From the NCBI GenBank assembly GCA_911728435.2, contig OU452210.1, forward strand, positions 2,170,001 to 2,234,000: DNA of 64,000 nucleotides, written 5' to 3'. This document shows, piece by piece, positions 1 through 10,587 of this stretch. The notes below the pieces were generated by a model that worked only from the letters and a program-made list of their open reading frames with translations, was not told where the DNA came from and made no database searches. The first letter of the stretch is position 1. Each line of letters begins with the position of its first letter. The DNA comes from Apoderus coryli (Eukaryota; Arthropoda; Insecta; Coleoptera; Attelabidae). The position numbers and the translations under genes were made by a program.

Positions 1-5
1 CATGC

Positions 6-974
6 TTGCAGAGAGATGCAAATCTTTTGCATCGTTGGTGTATGCAAAATAAACTATATCTGAATGTTAACAAATGCAAAACTATAACTTTCACTAGGCG
101 TGCTCATCCTATAGTGCATGACTACCGTATGAATGGAAGAATTTTAGATAGGTGTTCAGTGATTAGGGACCTTGGTGTTTTTGTCGACAGCGATTTAAAT
201 TTTAATCAGCATATCTCTGAAATTACTATGAATGCATTGAGAATGCTGGGTTTTATAATCAGATCCACAAAAAATTTTACTAATACCAAATGTCTCTTAA
301 CTCTTTATAATTCTATGGTGCGCTCTAGGCTTGAGTATGCTTCTTTGGTCTGGTCACCAATATATGATATGCACATGATTAGAGTTGAGAGTGTTCAGAG
401 AAAATTTTTGAAAGTCCTGGCATTTAGGATTGATGGCCGTTTTCCACCACGCGGTCTAGATCACCAACTTTTACTGGGCCGATTTGACTTTTGGTCGCTT
501 TCGAAACGTCGTATCTTTGCATCGCAGGTGTTTCTATTCAAATTAATTAATGGTATTTTGGACTGCCCGCACTTGCTTCAACAGATTGATTTTCATATCC
601 CGTGCTATCGCTCCAGACATCCTGAACTATTTTATATACCTCAGTTTCGTACTAACTACGAATCGAGAACACCTTTATGGCGTGCCTGCAGTGATTTCAA
701 TTCTCTGGGAATTGAAAATATTAATTTTTTTGATGTGAAGATCGATACTCGCTCTATCACAACATCTGCGGTCTTAGCTAATTGTTTTTATGGAGCAGTG
801 TCTGTATGCTGGTCATTGGTTGCGCTCGGTAATGATTCACAACTCACATTGTGCATTTTATGTTATTTCTTTCTTATATATAGTATTAGAGAATATGTTT
901 TATTATTATATATATATATTTATTATGATCATTGTATAATTTGCTTTTGTATTATATCATGTTTTGTCTTGTAA
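6..974 (+). pseudogene. Jockey-like LINE, reverse transcriptase C-terminal part
   Basis: This is the 3' portion of a non-LTR retrotransposon ORF2, entering from the left edge. Motifs typical of the region after the RT active site are visible: W-C-x(2)-N-x-L-x-L-N-x-x-K-C at the start, then R-D-L-G-V-x-x-D, the A-L-R-M-L-G-F-I segment and the S-R-L-E-Y-A-S-x-V-W-S-P stretch, followed by a Jockey-type C-terminal domain. The frame stays open to about residue 250; the last 70 residues are hydrophobic and AT-driven and are probably read-through into the 3' UTR. The element ends with a poly-A-signal-like AATAAA and a TTTA tail near 1000-1025. No catalytic YADD box lies inside the window. The same 3' end recurs on the other strand at about 23.8 kb, so this family has more than one copy here. 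Confidence 0.85.
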
Positions 975-1026
975 TTGGGTTTTTCGACCTGTTAGACAAT
1001 AAAGTGTATTTATTTATTTATTTATT
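963..1026 (+). repeat. LINE 3' UTR end and TTTA tail
   Basis: The segment has a TGTCTTGTAATTGGGT block, then CCTGTTAGACAATAAA, then a short TTTA microsatellite. The same blocks occur in reverse complement around 23803-23845, at the 3' end of the minus-strand LINE. A simple (TTTA)n tail is usual for Jockey-superfamily LINEs and marks the insertion end. Confidence 0.75.
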
Positions 1027-1116
1027 ATAAAGAAGTCAAATAACTTGAAGAACTCACGCTACAGAACGGTCAGTGTTTCATATGATCGCACAACAATTAC
1101 GTAGCTGAACTTCGAG

Positions 1117-1494
1117 TTGTTTGAGTTTTATTATTTAATGATGGTCAGCTTCTTTGAGAAATTGAACGATCTTTTCCAATATTATGCTGATATTTGCTAT
1201 TTCCCCTGTCTCGATCAGGCTACTCGTTGCCGATTGCAGAGAATTCAGAACAGTTGTTGCAGGTTCGTGTTTGGACTTCGTAAGTTTGATAGAGTGTCTG
1301 ACAAAATTAACCAACTTGGCTGGCTGCGGGTCAAGAATATCGTGAAGTATCATTATTCTATATTTGTGTATAGGCTTTTGGCTTCATCCACACCACCATA
1401 TCTTCGCGATAAATTGCACTATAGAGGTGACATTATATTAACGTCCAACATAGGAGTAAACTCCATATTTTCCACATCGAACTGCCATTTTTAA
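1117..1494 (+). pseudogene. LINE reverse transcriptase C-terminal fragment
   Basis: The translation contains C-R-L-Q-R-I-Q-N-S-C-C-R-F-V-F-G-L followed by L-G-W-L-R-V-K and an H-Y-S-I-F-V-Y-R-L-L segment, the layout seen in the C-terminal domain of Jockey/CR1-type ORF2 proteins. It is separated by the tail at 1026 from the copy to its left and is a second, unrelated insertion or a rearranged piece. After position 1494 the frame is lost, but the following bases to about 1660 still look like degraded coding sequence. I give it no function today. Confidence 0.65.
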
Positions 1495-2042
1495 AAGATC
1501 ATTTAAATATAACGCTGCATTTATATATAATGGCATTCCTGATAATGTAAAGGAACAGCATGTGAATGTGTTTCGCGGGCACTGTCGCAACCTGTATGTT
1601 GGCTCGCAGTTCCTGATCGTATTATTGATTTCGTGCTACATTGTATATAGGTATAGCGGTATTCTTTAGGTAAATTTTCTCTTTAGGTATATTTTTTTAT
1701 ATTTTTTTTCTCGAATCCTTATTGTACTTATTGTGCATGTTTTTATTACTATTATTATTAGGAGATTATTTATCCGTACTTAGGTTAGGTTGAATAGCTT
1801 TTAGTTAGACTTCGCCTCTAAGGGTTGTATTATTAAACAACGACACTGCTCTGAGAAATCTAAGTAAAGCTGTCCAGTAAAATAAAATCAATACCGCAGT
1901 TTCACCACCTGTCCATATGGTCGGATAAAACTTTAATGCAGCGGCAGGAATATAAGGACATTCGACGGGAATTCAATGCAAGAGTACAAGCCGGGGAATC
2001 CAACATTAGGATAAAATATATGAAGGGTATACCGAAAATTAT

Positions 2043-2297
2043 TGTTAAGAATAATTTAAACTGAGCTGTTTGCCTAACTGCCAAGAATCTCATATTAGCG
2101 TAGTCTACCAAAATGCAAGAGGACTGAACACCAAAGTTGATGAGTTTTACAAGTCTGTGTGTGATGGGGAAAACCAGGTAATAGCTATTAGTGAGACATG
2201 GTTGCAACCTAATGTTGATAGTGCGGAATTGTTTCAGGATATTTATGTTGTATATCGCAAGAACAGGGATGTGGCTGCCCCAGCATCTAGAGTTTGA
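2043..2297 (+). pseudogene. LINE endonuclease N-terminal fragment
   Basis: The frame encodes Q-N-A-R-G-L-N-T-K and then A-I-S-E-T-W-L, the first two landmarks of the apurinic-like (EEP) endonuclease domain of non-LTR retrotransposon ORF2. The Glu of S-E-T-W-L is the metal-binding residue of that family. The rest of the endonuclease is missing: sequence jumps to RT-like fragments from about 2330, so an internal deletion removed most of the nuclease. Same strand as the RT pieces that follow, so probably one degraded element. Confidence 0.7.
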
Positions 2298-2329
2298 TGA
2301 TTTGAAAGTTAATGTAAAATCATTTTTAA

Positions 2330-3290
2330 CTAATGTTTAGCTACAAAAAAGCTAAAAAATAAATTCACATCTGGGCCCGATGCCATCCCATCTTTTTTGG
2401 TAAAATAGTGTGCTTATGTTTTGGCTCGACCCATATGTTTACTTTTTAACCTTATTCTCAAATCTCAAGTATTTCCTACCAAATGGAAGAAGGCCAAGGT
2501 GTGCCCTATCTTCAAGTGTGGTGATCGGACCTCTGTATAGACCAATTTCAATATTATCAAATTTTTTAAAGCTTAGATTACGAGTATGCAGCGATGGACA
2601 GTCACTAGTCTGGCTGTATTTTCCATATTTGTTTGCGAAGAGTTAGATAGATCTGGCTAGGTTGATGCAATGTACACAGACTTTGCCAAGGCTTTCGATA
2701 GAATAAGTCATGTTTTGCTATTGAGGAAGTTGGAAGCCTTTGGTTTCCAGCCGAGTTTAGTAACTCTGATTTCTTCCTATTTATCTAAGAGATATCAGTA
2801 TGTTTCGATTCACGGTGTTATAAAGCTGTCTCGTCAATGATCTGCCTCTGGATCTGCATTGTTCTGCTCTCTTTTTGCCGATGATGTTGAGATCTTTAAA
2901 TCGATATACAGTGCAGAGGACTGTGAAAACTTACAGCTATGTCTGAACAAATATAAGACTTTGGTGTACCGCAAACTGCTTTGAATCCTGAAAATGCAAG
3001 GTGGTCACATTTACACGAAAAAGAACACCCGTAAATTATAATTATAGCATCGATAACGTTTTTGTTTCACGTTTTGATTCTGTGAATGACCTGGGAGTAT
3101 ATTTCGATTCTAACTTTTATATTCATATTTTTGTATACACGTGTTTCTTTTTATAATAGCTTAATTCTTTGCTCTGTAAATGGTATTAGGTACTGTTGAG
3201 CAATAAAGCATTATTATTATAAAGCGTTTAGAATGTTGGGATTTCTTAGGCGATGTACTGTTTATTCCAATGATGTAAATTCTATCAAAT
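2330..3290 (+). pseudogene. Degraded LINE reverse transcriptase
   Basis: Frame-shifted pieces of one RT follow each other: a G-P-D-A-I-P-S-F block near 2375, R-P-I-S-I-L-S-N-F near 2540, Y-T-D-F-A-K-A-F-D-R-I-S-H near 2671-2710, and F-A-D-D-V-E-I-F near 2874-2900 (the catalytic box, FADD instead of YADD). A further piece, A-F-R-M-L-G-F-L, appears near 3223. Multiple stops and shifts make it non-functional. Between about 3125 and 3222 the RT is interrupted by unrelated sequence that ends in AATAAAGCATTATTATTAT, which looks like the 3' end of another short LINE insertion. Confidence 0.7.
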
Positions 3291-4040
3291 GTCACCTCCG
3301 GCGAGTTTTACTTTTAATTATAACACAAAAACGACATATACGGTGATAAAACGCTTCTATTGTATTACGAACAAACTGAGGATCATTATTTGCTATCTCT
3401 TGCCTGATACCTTTTTTCAGTTCTTCGATTGTTGTTTTGGTGAAGTGCTAAAACAAGTTTTCCAATTTTATTGAAGTATGCTGTGCTGTAACACTACGTC
3501 TGTAATTCGGAGGGGCTCCTACAGTCTCCGGAATGGCGATATCGTCTCTCAGCATTGTATCATACTTTTTAGTAATGAGTATAGTGAGATTTAATAAATA
3601 TTCATACCTATTATAATATTAGGAACAGCGGCCCAGACATTAAATATTTCAGAGAATTTTGTTGATGGGCCATCGGTCATCCAGGAAGGATTTATAGCAC
3701 TCCAATACCTCATTATATATGTATTACCACTACCGTTTAATTCAAATGTCGCTTCGTCAGAAAAAAAAACAATATATGACTTAGAATTAGCATCCTCTAT
3801 TATTCGGTATATCATAGTCTCAAAGCACTCGATGCGCCTGTCCGGATCTCCTTCATTAGGCTCATGCACGAGTCTCACTTTGGAGTTTGAGTTTTTTTTT
3901 TAATAGTGTGAATCGGATCAACGCTGATGCAATTTTCTGGCCGTAAAATGAGAATCTTTATTGCGGGATAGGGCAACAGTCAACTGATTCGCTTCATTTG
4001 TAACTGTTAAGGGACGACCTGAGAAATTAGCCTAACTGTT
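3280..4040 (-). pseudogene. Degenerate DDE transposase (Tc1/mariner superfamily)
   Basis: Read on the minus strand, the region starts near 4035 with S-G-R-P-L-T-V-T-N-E-A-N-Q, a linker and helix-turn-helix part, then 3878-3591 carries F-F-S-D-E-A-T-F-E-L-N-G and R-Y-W, the signature around the first catalytic Asp of insect DDE transposases of this group. The tail near 3290-3440 gives I-E-E-L-K-K-G-I-R-Q-E-I. The frame is broken in several places. A relative of the same group lies at 52620-53440 inside a Cyclin G intron. No terminal repeats were recognised. Confidence 0.65.
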
Positions 4041-4614
4041 TAATATTAGTGAAAATGAATAAACAAAATAATTTGTTTATTAAGACATTTGTTTGTTTCG
4101 ATATATATCTCGGTGCCTTAAAACGATCTCGACTTGACGTCAAAACTACTTTTAACATGGGGGATTAAGATGAAATTAAAGCTTACGTAGTAATTAGGAC
4201 ATAAAAAATCCTGTCTAATTTTCAGTGTTAACGTTGAACTCTCAAAGAGACCTTGAAGTTCAAGAAACGCAGTTGTAACAGTTAGAAAAGAGTTCTACAA
4301 TTTTTATCTGAAACCATTTTTCATCAGAGACTGCTTTCAAATAACTTTGTCCTACCCAGACTTTTTCTTTTTGAACACGAATTACTCATTGAAACTAATA
4401 TTATGTAAAACATTTTACAATATTACCTTAGGAATAAACTTGACTCTAAAAATTGATACACATGTTGACCAGAACACACTTTCTGATTCGTAATAGGTAG
4501 TACCTACGTAGCTTTATCTTGGAGGTATTTTTATCCAAAACACATATTACTGTAGTAATTAATGTATCGTGTATGTTTATTTAATAATTAATTAATTATG
4601 GAAATTACTTCTAG
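4041..4614. other. Spacer upstream of serpin exons
   Basis: AT-rich sequence with no coding region I can support in any frame. It ends in a splice acceptor (TTACTTCTAG at about 4605-4614) of the first visible serpin exon and is therefore at least partly intron. Confidence 0.5.
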
Positions 4615-5784
4615 GGTTCATATTCAATGTTAATAGTTATTCCGTCAGAAGATACAAGCATTAGAGGATTGTTACGTGACATACAACATTTCAAATACAG
4701 GGATATCTTAGATCAATTACAACCAACAGACTTATATTTAGAAATACCGAAGTTTGAATTTGAATACTCAACCAATTTAGCAGAATACTTAAAATATGTA
4801 AGTATTAAGGGTGAAAAAGCACCAGCTTGATTTAAACAAGATCTTTATACAATTCTCTTTCTACACGACTATGGCTACTTTTGCTAAAGTTAGTATTTCT
4901 TTATGCTGAACGAAAATGCATAGAATATTCTAAATACGAGTGTATTCTGATCACTTCGACTATTTGAGAAAGGGGATATACTTACCTGACAAAAAACAGT
5001 ATAAACCTGAGTCATAGAATTACTTCAGCAACCATATTTTTGTTACTGTTCATAAATGTATAATTGCTAAGCATATTGGGAAGTCTAGCAGAACATATTT
5101 AGACTGTAATCGAGATGTTACCAATAAGGTGACTTGAATCAATATTTGATATTTTTAAGATGAGTGGCTCAGATTGTTTGAATAATATGGGGTATCAAAC
5201 GATTAGTAGCTATTTCATTACAATACAATAAAATACAAGAGCCGAAAAACACAGGAAACTTAAAGAATTATAAATAAAAGAAAATTCAGTAAAACTAAAC
5301 AAAGTAATAAAATATACCTAGGAAATCAATTACAAAGAAGGTATCCTTACTTAAAAAAATATATTCTAATATGATAAATTGCCCGCTTATTAATTACTAG
5401 CAATTAGGTACTTACTACTGAGTGCGGAAGCGGTACCAGTGTATTATAGAAATATACATATTTTATTTAGTTATATTTTTGCAGTTAAAAATTCGTGATA
5501 TATTTGGACCCAAGGCAAATCTGACTGGTATTTTACTAAATGAAAATGTGAAGGTTGATAATATTGTTCACAAAGCAAAAATACAAGTTAATGAAGAGGG
5601 GACCATTGCAGCTGCCGCTACTGGTGCCATTGTTATACCACTCATGGGTTCCACAGCGTTAATCGCAGATCGGCCATTTGTATTTTTTATTTATCATAAA
5701 ATATCTAAAAACTTAATTTTTGAAGGAATATTAATGGAACCAACTACAGTCAATCAAAAATACTCAAGAAGTTCTTTCTCCTAA
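4615..5784 (+). CDS. Serpin, last two exons (partial)
   Basis: Two exons, 4615-4797 and 5485-5784, separated by a 687-bp GT-AG intron, both phase 0, give the C-terminal 160 residues of a serine protease inhibitor. The first exon opens G-S-Y-S-M-L-I-V-I-P and continues into L-E-I-P-K-F-E-F-E-Y, the usual strand-5A region. The second begins L-K-I-R-D-I-F-G and holds the hinge of the reactive loop, E-E-G-T-I-A-A-A-A-T-G-A, followed by the closing A-D-R-P-F-V-F-F-I and F-E-G-I-L-M-E-P. A small-residue hinge of this kind is the mark of inhibitory serpins. Counting from the hinge Gly as P15 puts P1 near Leu in I-P-L-M, which would favour chymotrypsin- or elastase-like targets; that is inference. 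A serpin is about 380-400 residues, so roughly 60 percent is missing. The upstream exons are not in the 4.6 kb to the left, which is transposon debris; they may lie outside the window, or the gene may be truncated. AATAAA at 5865 is a likely poly-A signal. Confidence 0.88.
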
Positions 5785-5864
5785 AATAAATTTTAGTTTT
5801 ATTATTATTATCTATAAGTAACTACTTTATATATTATTTTTTACAATGTTAGTGATAATTATAT

Positions 5865-5875
5865 AATAAAAATAA
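5865..5875 (+). terminator. Serpin poly-A signal
   Basis: AATAAAAATAAA lies 81 bases after the serpin stop codon in AT-rich sequence, the usual distance for a short 3' UTR. Confidence 0.5.
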
Positions 5876-6229
5876 AACACAATAATTAATGGTTTTATTT
5901 TCCTTCATTTCAAGGGATACAGTTTAGAAGAGATCTCGAAAATAGTTTACCTTAGAACTTGCATTTCCAATATTATCGAAGTTCTTTGATAAATAAATAT
6001 CGTTCATTGCATATTTTCCTTATACCTATATGAGTTAAACCAGGTATTTTTAATTATATTTCAAAATGTCATCAAATTTCAAGATCGTATTTTATGGCCT
6101 CATTTTTATAATCCGACTAAATAGAATAAAGATAGATACGTGGAGGGCTACGGTTTTAATGATTTTAGTAATAGTTTTAACATACACAAATTTAACGAGA
6201 TATTATGTGTAGTTTTGCCCGAAAATAGA

Positions 6230-7015
6230 TTTTTGTAAATTATTCGCCATTTCCCACTTTGCAAATTTAACTATAAAAACCCCTGGACAGGAAGGTGTTT
6301 TAATGCTCCTGGTAGAACTTAAAAAAGATAGTACACGTAGTTTTAAAAGAATCCATGTTGAACTGATATGCAGTGAGCGCATTTTTAAGGGACTTTATTA
6401 TGCCCGGTTTATACAATAATATATACTGACCTATCAGTATTCTGCCTGCTATGTCAAAGATTATTGAAAAAATAATGGAGAGCCAATTGCGTGAGTACTT
6501 GGACAAGAACAATATTCTGCCCCCAGTTCAATCTGGATTTAGAGCTGGATATAGCTGCTGTACGACATTAATGAATATTGTTGCTGATGTGCGAATGTCT
6601 GATGATGGTTGCAGTACTCTGATTGTACTTCTGATGATTTTAGTAGGGCATTTGATACGATAAATCATATTGTTTTATTAAATATTTTAAAATCATGTGG
6701 GCTCGGTAATAGTGCGGTTGCGCTGATTGGGTCTTATCTTTCTGAGAGGGTCCAAGAATTAATAATAATCTATCTGCCCCACATACCATATCCAGGGGGG
6801 TTCCGCAAGGATCAATTTTGGGCGCTCTGCTCTCAGTTTTACAGGCTTGTGCAGTACTCACAACTGTCTATGTATGCCGATGATACGCAGTTGGTTTAGT
6901 CTTTTCATCCAGATGAATACCTGATTCCAAACACCAGATTGAACAGGGATTTGAACTCGTTGGCAGAGAGAGCTTCACAACATCATCTATGCACAAATCC
7001 GGGCAAGTCGGTGGC
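6230..7015 (+). pseudogene. Degraded LINE reverse transcriptase, copy A
   Basis: A short T-P-G-Q-D-G-V piece near 6275 leads to S-K-I-I-E-K-I-M-E-S-Q-L-R-E at 6451, P-V-Q-S-G-F-R-A-G-Y-S, and after a frameshift near 6630 to D-D-F-S-R-A-F-D-T-I-N-H and finally S-M-Y-A-D-D-T-Q-L-V near 6868-6897. The order and motifs are those of RT fingers and palm, with YADD retained, but at least three frame changes and stops disable it. It ends near 7015, where a second and different RT begins on the same strand. Confidence 0.75.
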
Positions 7016-7023
7016 TTGTTTGT

Positions 7024-7740
7024 TTGCAAACAAGACTGACTATGACTTTCTTTAAAAAGGGAGATAAGCATGATGTAGGAAATTATCGTCCTATATCACT
7101 TCAATCATGTTTTGCGAAAGTGTTTGAGTTTTTCCTACATGATATTATAATGTGTCATGTTAGACGACAAATATCAACTGTGCAGCATGGTTTCTGCCCG
7201 GGTCGTTCTACATCTACCAATTTATTGGTTTTGACACAGTTTCTGGGTAAACAACTTGATAATGGAGGTCAGGTAGATGTTATCTATACTGACTTTTCCA
7301 AGGCCTTTGACAGACTTGATCATGGTGTCTTGATGGCTAAATTGTGTCGTTTTGGTCTATCCAATGGCTTGCTCTTTCTCCTTGGATTCATATTTAAATG
7401 GTCGTTATCAATATGTTGAGTATAGAGGATTCAGGTATGTCAATTTTTTAGTGACCTCAGGAGTCCCCCAAGGTTCTGTGTTGGGGCCAATGTTGTATTT
7501 GTGCTTTATTGATGATATTTCCAGTGGCTTGACTAGTAGTTCACTCTTGTATGCCGATGACTTCAAGATATACTCGGTCATTGATTGTGCGCATGATTGC
7601 TCTGTTATTCAGGAAGACCTTAACAAGATTTATGAGTGGTGTGTTCGCAACAATCTTTATTTGAATATTGATAAATGTTCGTTTGTGCTGGTACGACCAG
7701 GTTCAGCAATCCACTTCGCTACCATTTGTCTCGAGGGAGC
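7024..7740 (+). pseudogene. LINE reverse transcriptase, copy B
   Basis: This copy is better preserved than the one to its left. It reads [38 protein letters not shown], then a frameshift around 7350-7415 and S-G-V-P-Q-G-S-V-L-G-P with L-L-Y-A-D-D-F-K-I-Y. All RT palm motifs are therefore present, in two frames. Similarity stops after D-K-C-S-F near 7680, so the thumb and C-terminal domain are missing. It resembles the minus-strand LINE at 23.8-25.4 kb more than copy A does. Confidence 0.78.
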
Positions 7741-8273
7741 AGAGTTCGGATAATGTTTATCAAGCCATTGTTTGGTTTCCACTGTATTTTTTCATCAACA
7801 AGCAATGATTTATCAAAACTCGAAATTCAGTTTTTCCCATTTTTTTTTCATTTCATCATTGTTTCACACAAAATGCTATAACTCACGAATCAATAGTCAG
7901 ATTGCTGTCAAATTTATGCACGTATCGTTTAAACGTTAGTACTAGATAAAAATCATATGGAAAACATTCTAGTAACGCCATCTATGTGTCATCTTACATC
8001 CTACGAACTTATTGAATGACCTAATATAATCCATAAACTTGTGGATTTAAAGTGGCTTTATATGAGAAACATGTTCAAATATTACGCTCTCTGTCTCTAT
8101 CATAAAATAATCTTCAATAAAATAGAGTTTCATACAGATGTGCGCCATATTCACGTTCGATCTCGTGGTCTCATAACTACTCCAACCCATAGGTCGGTTC
8201 TTTTTCCGAGGAACTTTTTATTCAAAGAGGTATAGATGTTATCTATTAACCTTGATAACACACACTAATTACT
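7741..8273. other. Unassigned sequence between LINE remnant and MULE
   Basis: No gene or repeat that I can identify. It may contain the eroded left end of the older element that hosts the insertions from 8283 onward, but I could not find a clear terminal motif. Confidence 0.35.
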
Positions 8274-8605
8274 GTTCGAAATAGCATACGTTAATTTCCT
8301 TTTATACCGAGCCAATGGGAACGTTCGCCCTTGGGTCGTGTTTCCGTGGGTGGCCGTCGCGGATCGGTGGCGTGCATTTCGCTTTATTTTTGCTGTTTGA
8401 ATATTTTGGCGCCATAAGCTAGTGCTCTGAATAATATAAACATTATTCTATGCTCTGAATCTGTTACTAGATAAAAAGCAAAAACAAACTCGTTTATAAC
8501 AGCAATTTTTATTGCTACATATAAAATAATACTTTATAAGTTATAGTTGCGAATATTTTTTTACCCACGAGCTCCACACTAAAAAGTTGCGAATATTATT
8601 GCATT

Positions 8606-9101
8606 ATGGAATGGAAAACTAAAAGGTAGGTATATGTATATTAAGCATTAATAGCATTTTCGTGAATAAGAACGTAATATAATTTTTGTATTAACGTTTT
8701 GTAGGATGGATAATGATAAATTACTTTGCCAGATTTGTAAAATAAGTTTTGCTACTGGTGGCACAAGAAATAAGCACTTGAGGAATTTCCACGGTGAATT
8801 AGTTCAGGACAAAGAGCTAACGAAACACACCATGTGTCCCATCTGTACAAATCAAGAAAAATTTTCCCGGCACGCTAATTTAATTACACATTTGGACAAT
8901 ATTGATATCGTAAGTATTAAAGAAACAATATTAAATTTTAGGAATTCGGAAGAAATGGCAATCTGGATAGGACAGGAGAATAGAGAAGTAGATTATGCAT
9001 GTCATACGAGAAGGAAACTTGCTAATGGTGATGAGACTATAGTCTACAATTGTAACAGAACTAATTCTAAAGGTCTTTATGCCTATGTGCTAAATAACTG
9101 A
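8606..9101 (+). CDS. MULE-encoded zinc-finger protein lacking catalytic domain
   Basis: Two exons, 8606-8625 and 8705-9101, fit a 79-bp intron with GTAGGT donor and TTTTGTAG acceptor, and join in frame (the ATG at 8606 gives M-E-W-K-T-K-R before the second-exon methionine). The product is about 138 residues. Residues near 15-36 form a C2H2 finger, C-Q-I-C then H-L-R-N-F-H. A second C-P-I-C follows, but its final His position reads Asp (H-L-D-N-I-D). Next comes a W-I-G-Q-E-N with a downstream Y-x-C-H-T-R-R and Y-N-C-N-R-T, the layout of the N-terminal DNA-binding part of Phantom/FLYWCH-type MULE transposases. The frame stops before any DDE residues. It is either a deletion product or a free-standing DNA-binding protein. 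A simple ATG at 8706 is the alternative start. Confidence 0.6.
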
Positions 9102-9502
9102 TAACACAATGCCATTAATTGTTTTTTAAAAGTCGCAGTACCTATGAAAGCGGGTGGTAATTGGTAATATACACATTAACGGAACATGCCCTTGTAGAAT
9201 TGTGGTCCAAGTCTTACAAAATGGTATGTAATTCAAAAATCATTTATATCATTTGCAAGTCTTCATTGGTTATTTTTCATTACCTAAATTTATTAGGATC
9301 GGTTAGTTACCTTTATCGTGTTTTACTTTGTTAATAAATATGGTTTTTTGGATTTCAAATGTTTGTATTATTTCCAGTCTTTTATTTTTGCTATTCGTTC
9401 TTTGATCCCAATATCCCAATTTTCGTTGACTTAATTCTAAACATAGTTCCCGGTTTATACAACATAAGCATAATTATAAATTAGTTTAAACAATAATATG
9501 AG

Positions 9503-9528
9503 CAAAGATTAATATACATTAATCTTTG
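9503..9528. repeat. 26-bp palindrome, copy 1
   Basis: Perfect inverted repeat CAAAGATTAAT with ATTAATCTTTG around a 4-base centre, inside the 3' part of the MULE. Two relatives occur at 10447-10477 and 39997-40022. Confidence 0.6.
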
Positions 9529-9858
9529 ATATGAGTAAGCGTATGTATCTACTTTTGGGTTTTAGAGAAAGAAAGTACAGCTGAATGTCTTAATTGAAAA
9601 TTTGCGTTTCGTATGATATTGCACATTATAATTTGTTAATTTACACCTACAATCTAGGTATATTAGCGTTATGACTGACTCTTGTAACGGTGCCTATGAT
9701 TACAATGCGTTCAACATTTGTGATTATTATGCTGTATAAACCCGGCTTACAACAAGCAGACGCGCGCACGATGATTCTCATTGGCTCGGTATAAAAGGAA
9801 ATTAACGTATGCTGTTCGAAATTGTGAAAACCCCGAACGCTTCATCTTCATCTATACC

Positions 9859-10032
9859 ATTGTGTTTATTATAATATAGTGTGTCAGCACTGGGTTAGAC
9901 CATCATCTAACAACAGACGGCGTTATCAACTTCAGTCGTTCATTAATAAATTTCTGGTATGTGATAACGCCATCTGTTGTTAGTTGACAGGTACTAACCA
10001 AGCGCTGACACACTATTTATAATAAACACAAT
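9859..10032. repeat. 174-bp palindromic MITE-like unit
   Basis: The left arm begins ATTGTGTTTATTATAATA and continues through TAGTGTGTCAGC and a GACGGCGTTATCA block; the right arm is the reverse complement with few mismatches (GATAACGCCATCTGTTGTTAG, GCTGACACACTA). The arms leave only a short unpaired centre, so the transcript would fold into one long hairpin. Confidence 0.7.
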
Positions 10033-10446
10033 AGACACTTGAAGTGCTTCTACTTTCGTAAACGAAAACGTGAAAGTTGACAGCTACGCGTGCGCACGGC
10101 GATTTTCTTTGCGTTTGGGATTACGGCGCTACGTGATCTCGCGTGCCTCCACGTAGTGCCCGTTATCGCTTATACGCTACCCGAAAAGCCCCGAATTGGA
10201 ATTCGGTCTATACCGATCGTGTTCTGTCATGTGATTTGTTTGATAAATTTATTATTTCGTACTTTCCTACATATCTCAATTATATCTTTGAAATCACAAA
10301 ATATTTATTAGTTACAATTAACAATAACAATTATAGTCCTCAAAATAAAAATTTAAGGTTACGTCTCTCGTTAACGCGACACGAATTGTTACACTTCAAC
10401 TAGCTTTTTGAAGCATTCCGTAAACGTCTAGTTTGTACGTTAAGGC

Positions 10447-10477
10447 AAAGATTAATCTTGTGTAGATTAATCTTTGG
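10447..10477. repeat. Palindrome, copy 2 (spaced variant)
   Basis: CAAAGATTAATC and GATTAATCTTTG flank a 7-base centre. It is the same core as at 9503 and 39997 with a slightly longer loop. Confidence 0.55.
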
Positions 10478-10587
10478 TTAAGGTATATGTTAGCGTTTAC
10501 ATTTGGTTTCAACTTCAAGTGTCTAATGTCTACACCAAACATAAATAATATATAACCTAACTTTAATGTACAAACAATAAAATAAGA

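Larger units (their letters stand above)
8283..9813 (+). mobile_element. MULE-like DNA element, truncated, with 9-bp TSD
   Basis: Both ends carry matching terminal inverted repeats starting AGCATACGTTAATTTCC and running on through a CTTTTATACCGAGCCAATG block. The flanking nine bases GTTCGAAAT are repeated exactly at 8274-8282 and 9814-9822. Nine-base duplications are the norm for Mutator-like elements. The uninterrupted site (one GTTCAAAAT) can be seen in the related older element near 17890-17905, which confirms the boundaries. The 1531-bp unit encodes one short spliced gene but lacks a DDE transposase domain, so it should be non-autonomous. Confidence 0.82.
9859..10528. mobile_element. Composite insertion flanked by 8-bp near-duplication
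   Basis: TCTATACC (9851-9858) and TCTACACC (10529-10536) flank 670 bp that are absent from the related element at 17.8-17.9 kb, where the two sides are contiguous. The insert has two visible parts: an almost perfect palindrome at 9859-10032 built on TAGTGTGTCAGC ends, and a unit from 10033 to 10524 with inverted ends AGACACTTGAAGT. The palindrome could be a MITE that carried or landed beside the second unit. No coding region is supported. Confidence 0.6.

Noticed and set aside
10090..10403. Overlapping plus-strand frames in the 9859-10528 insert
   Set aside because: No family motif, two frames of equal quality overlap, and the region is a non-coding insertion by comparison with the empty site.
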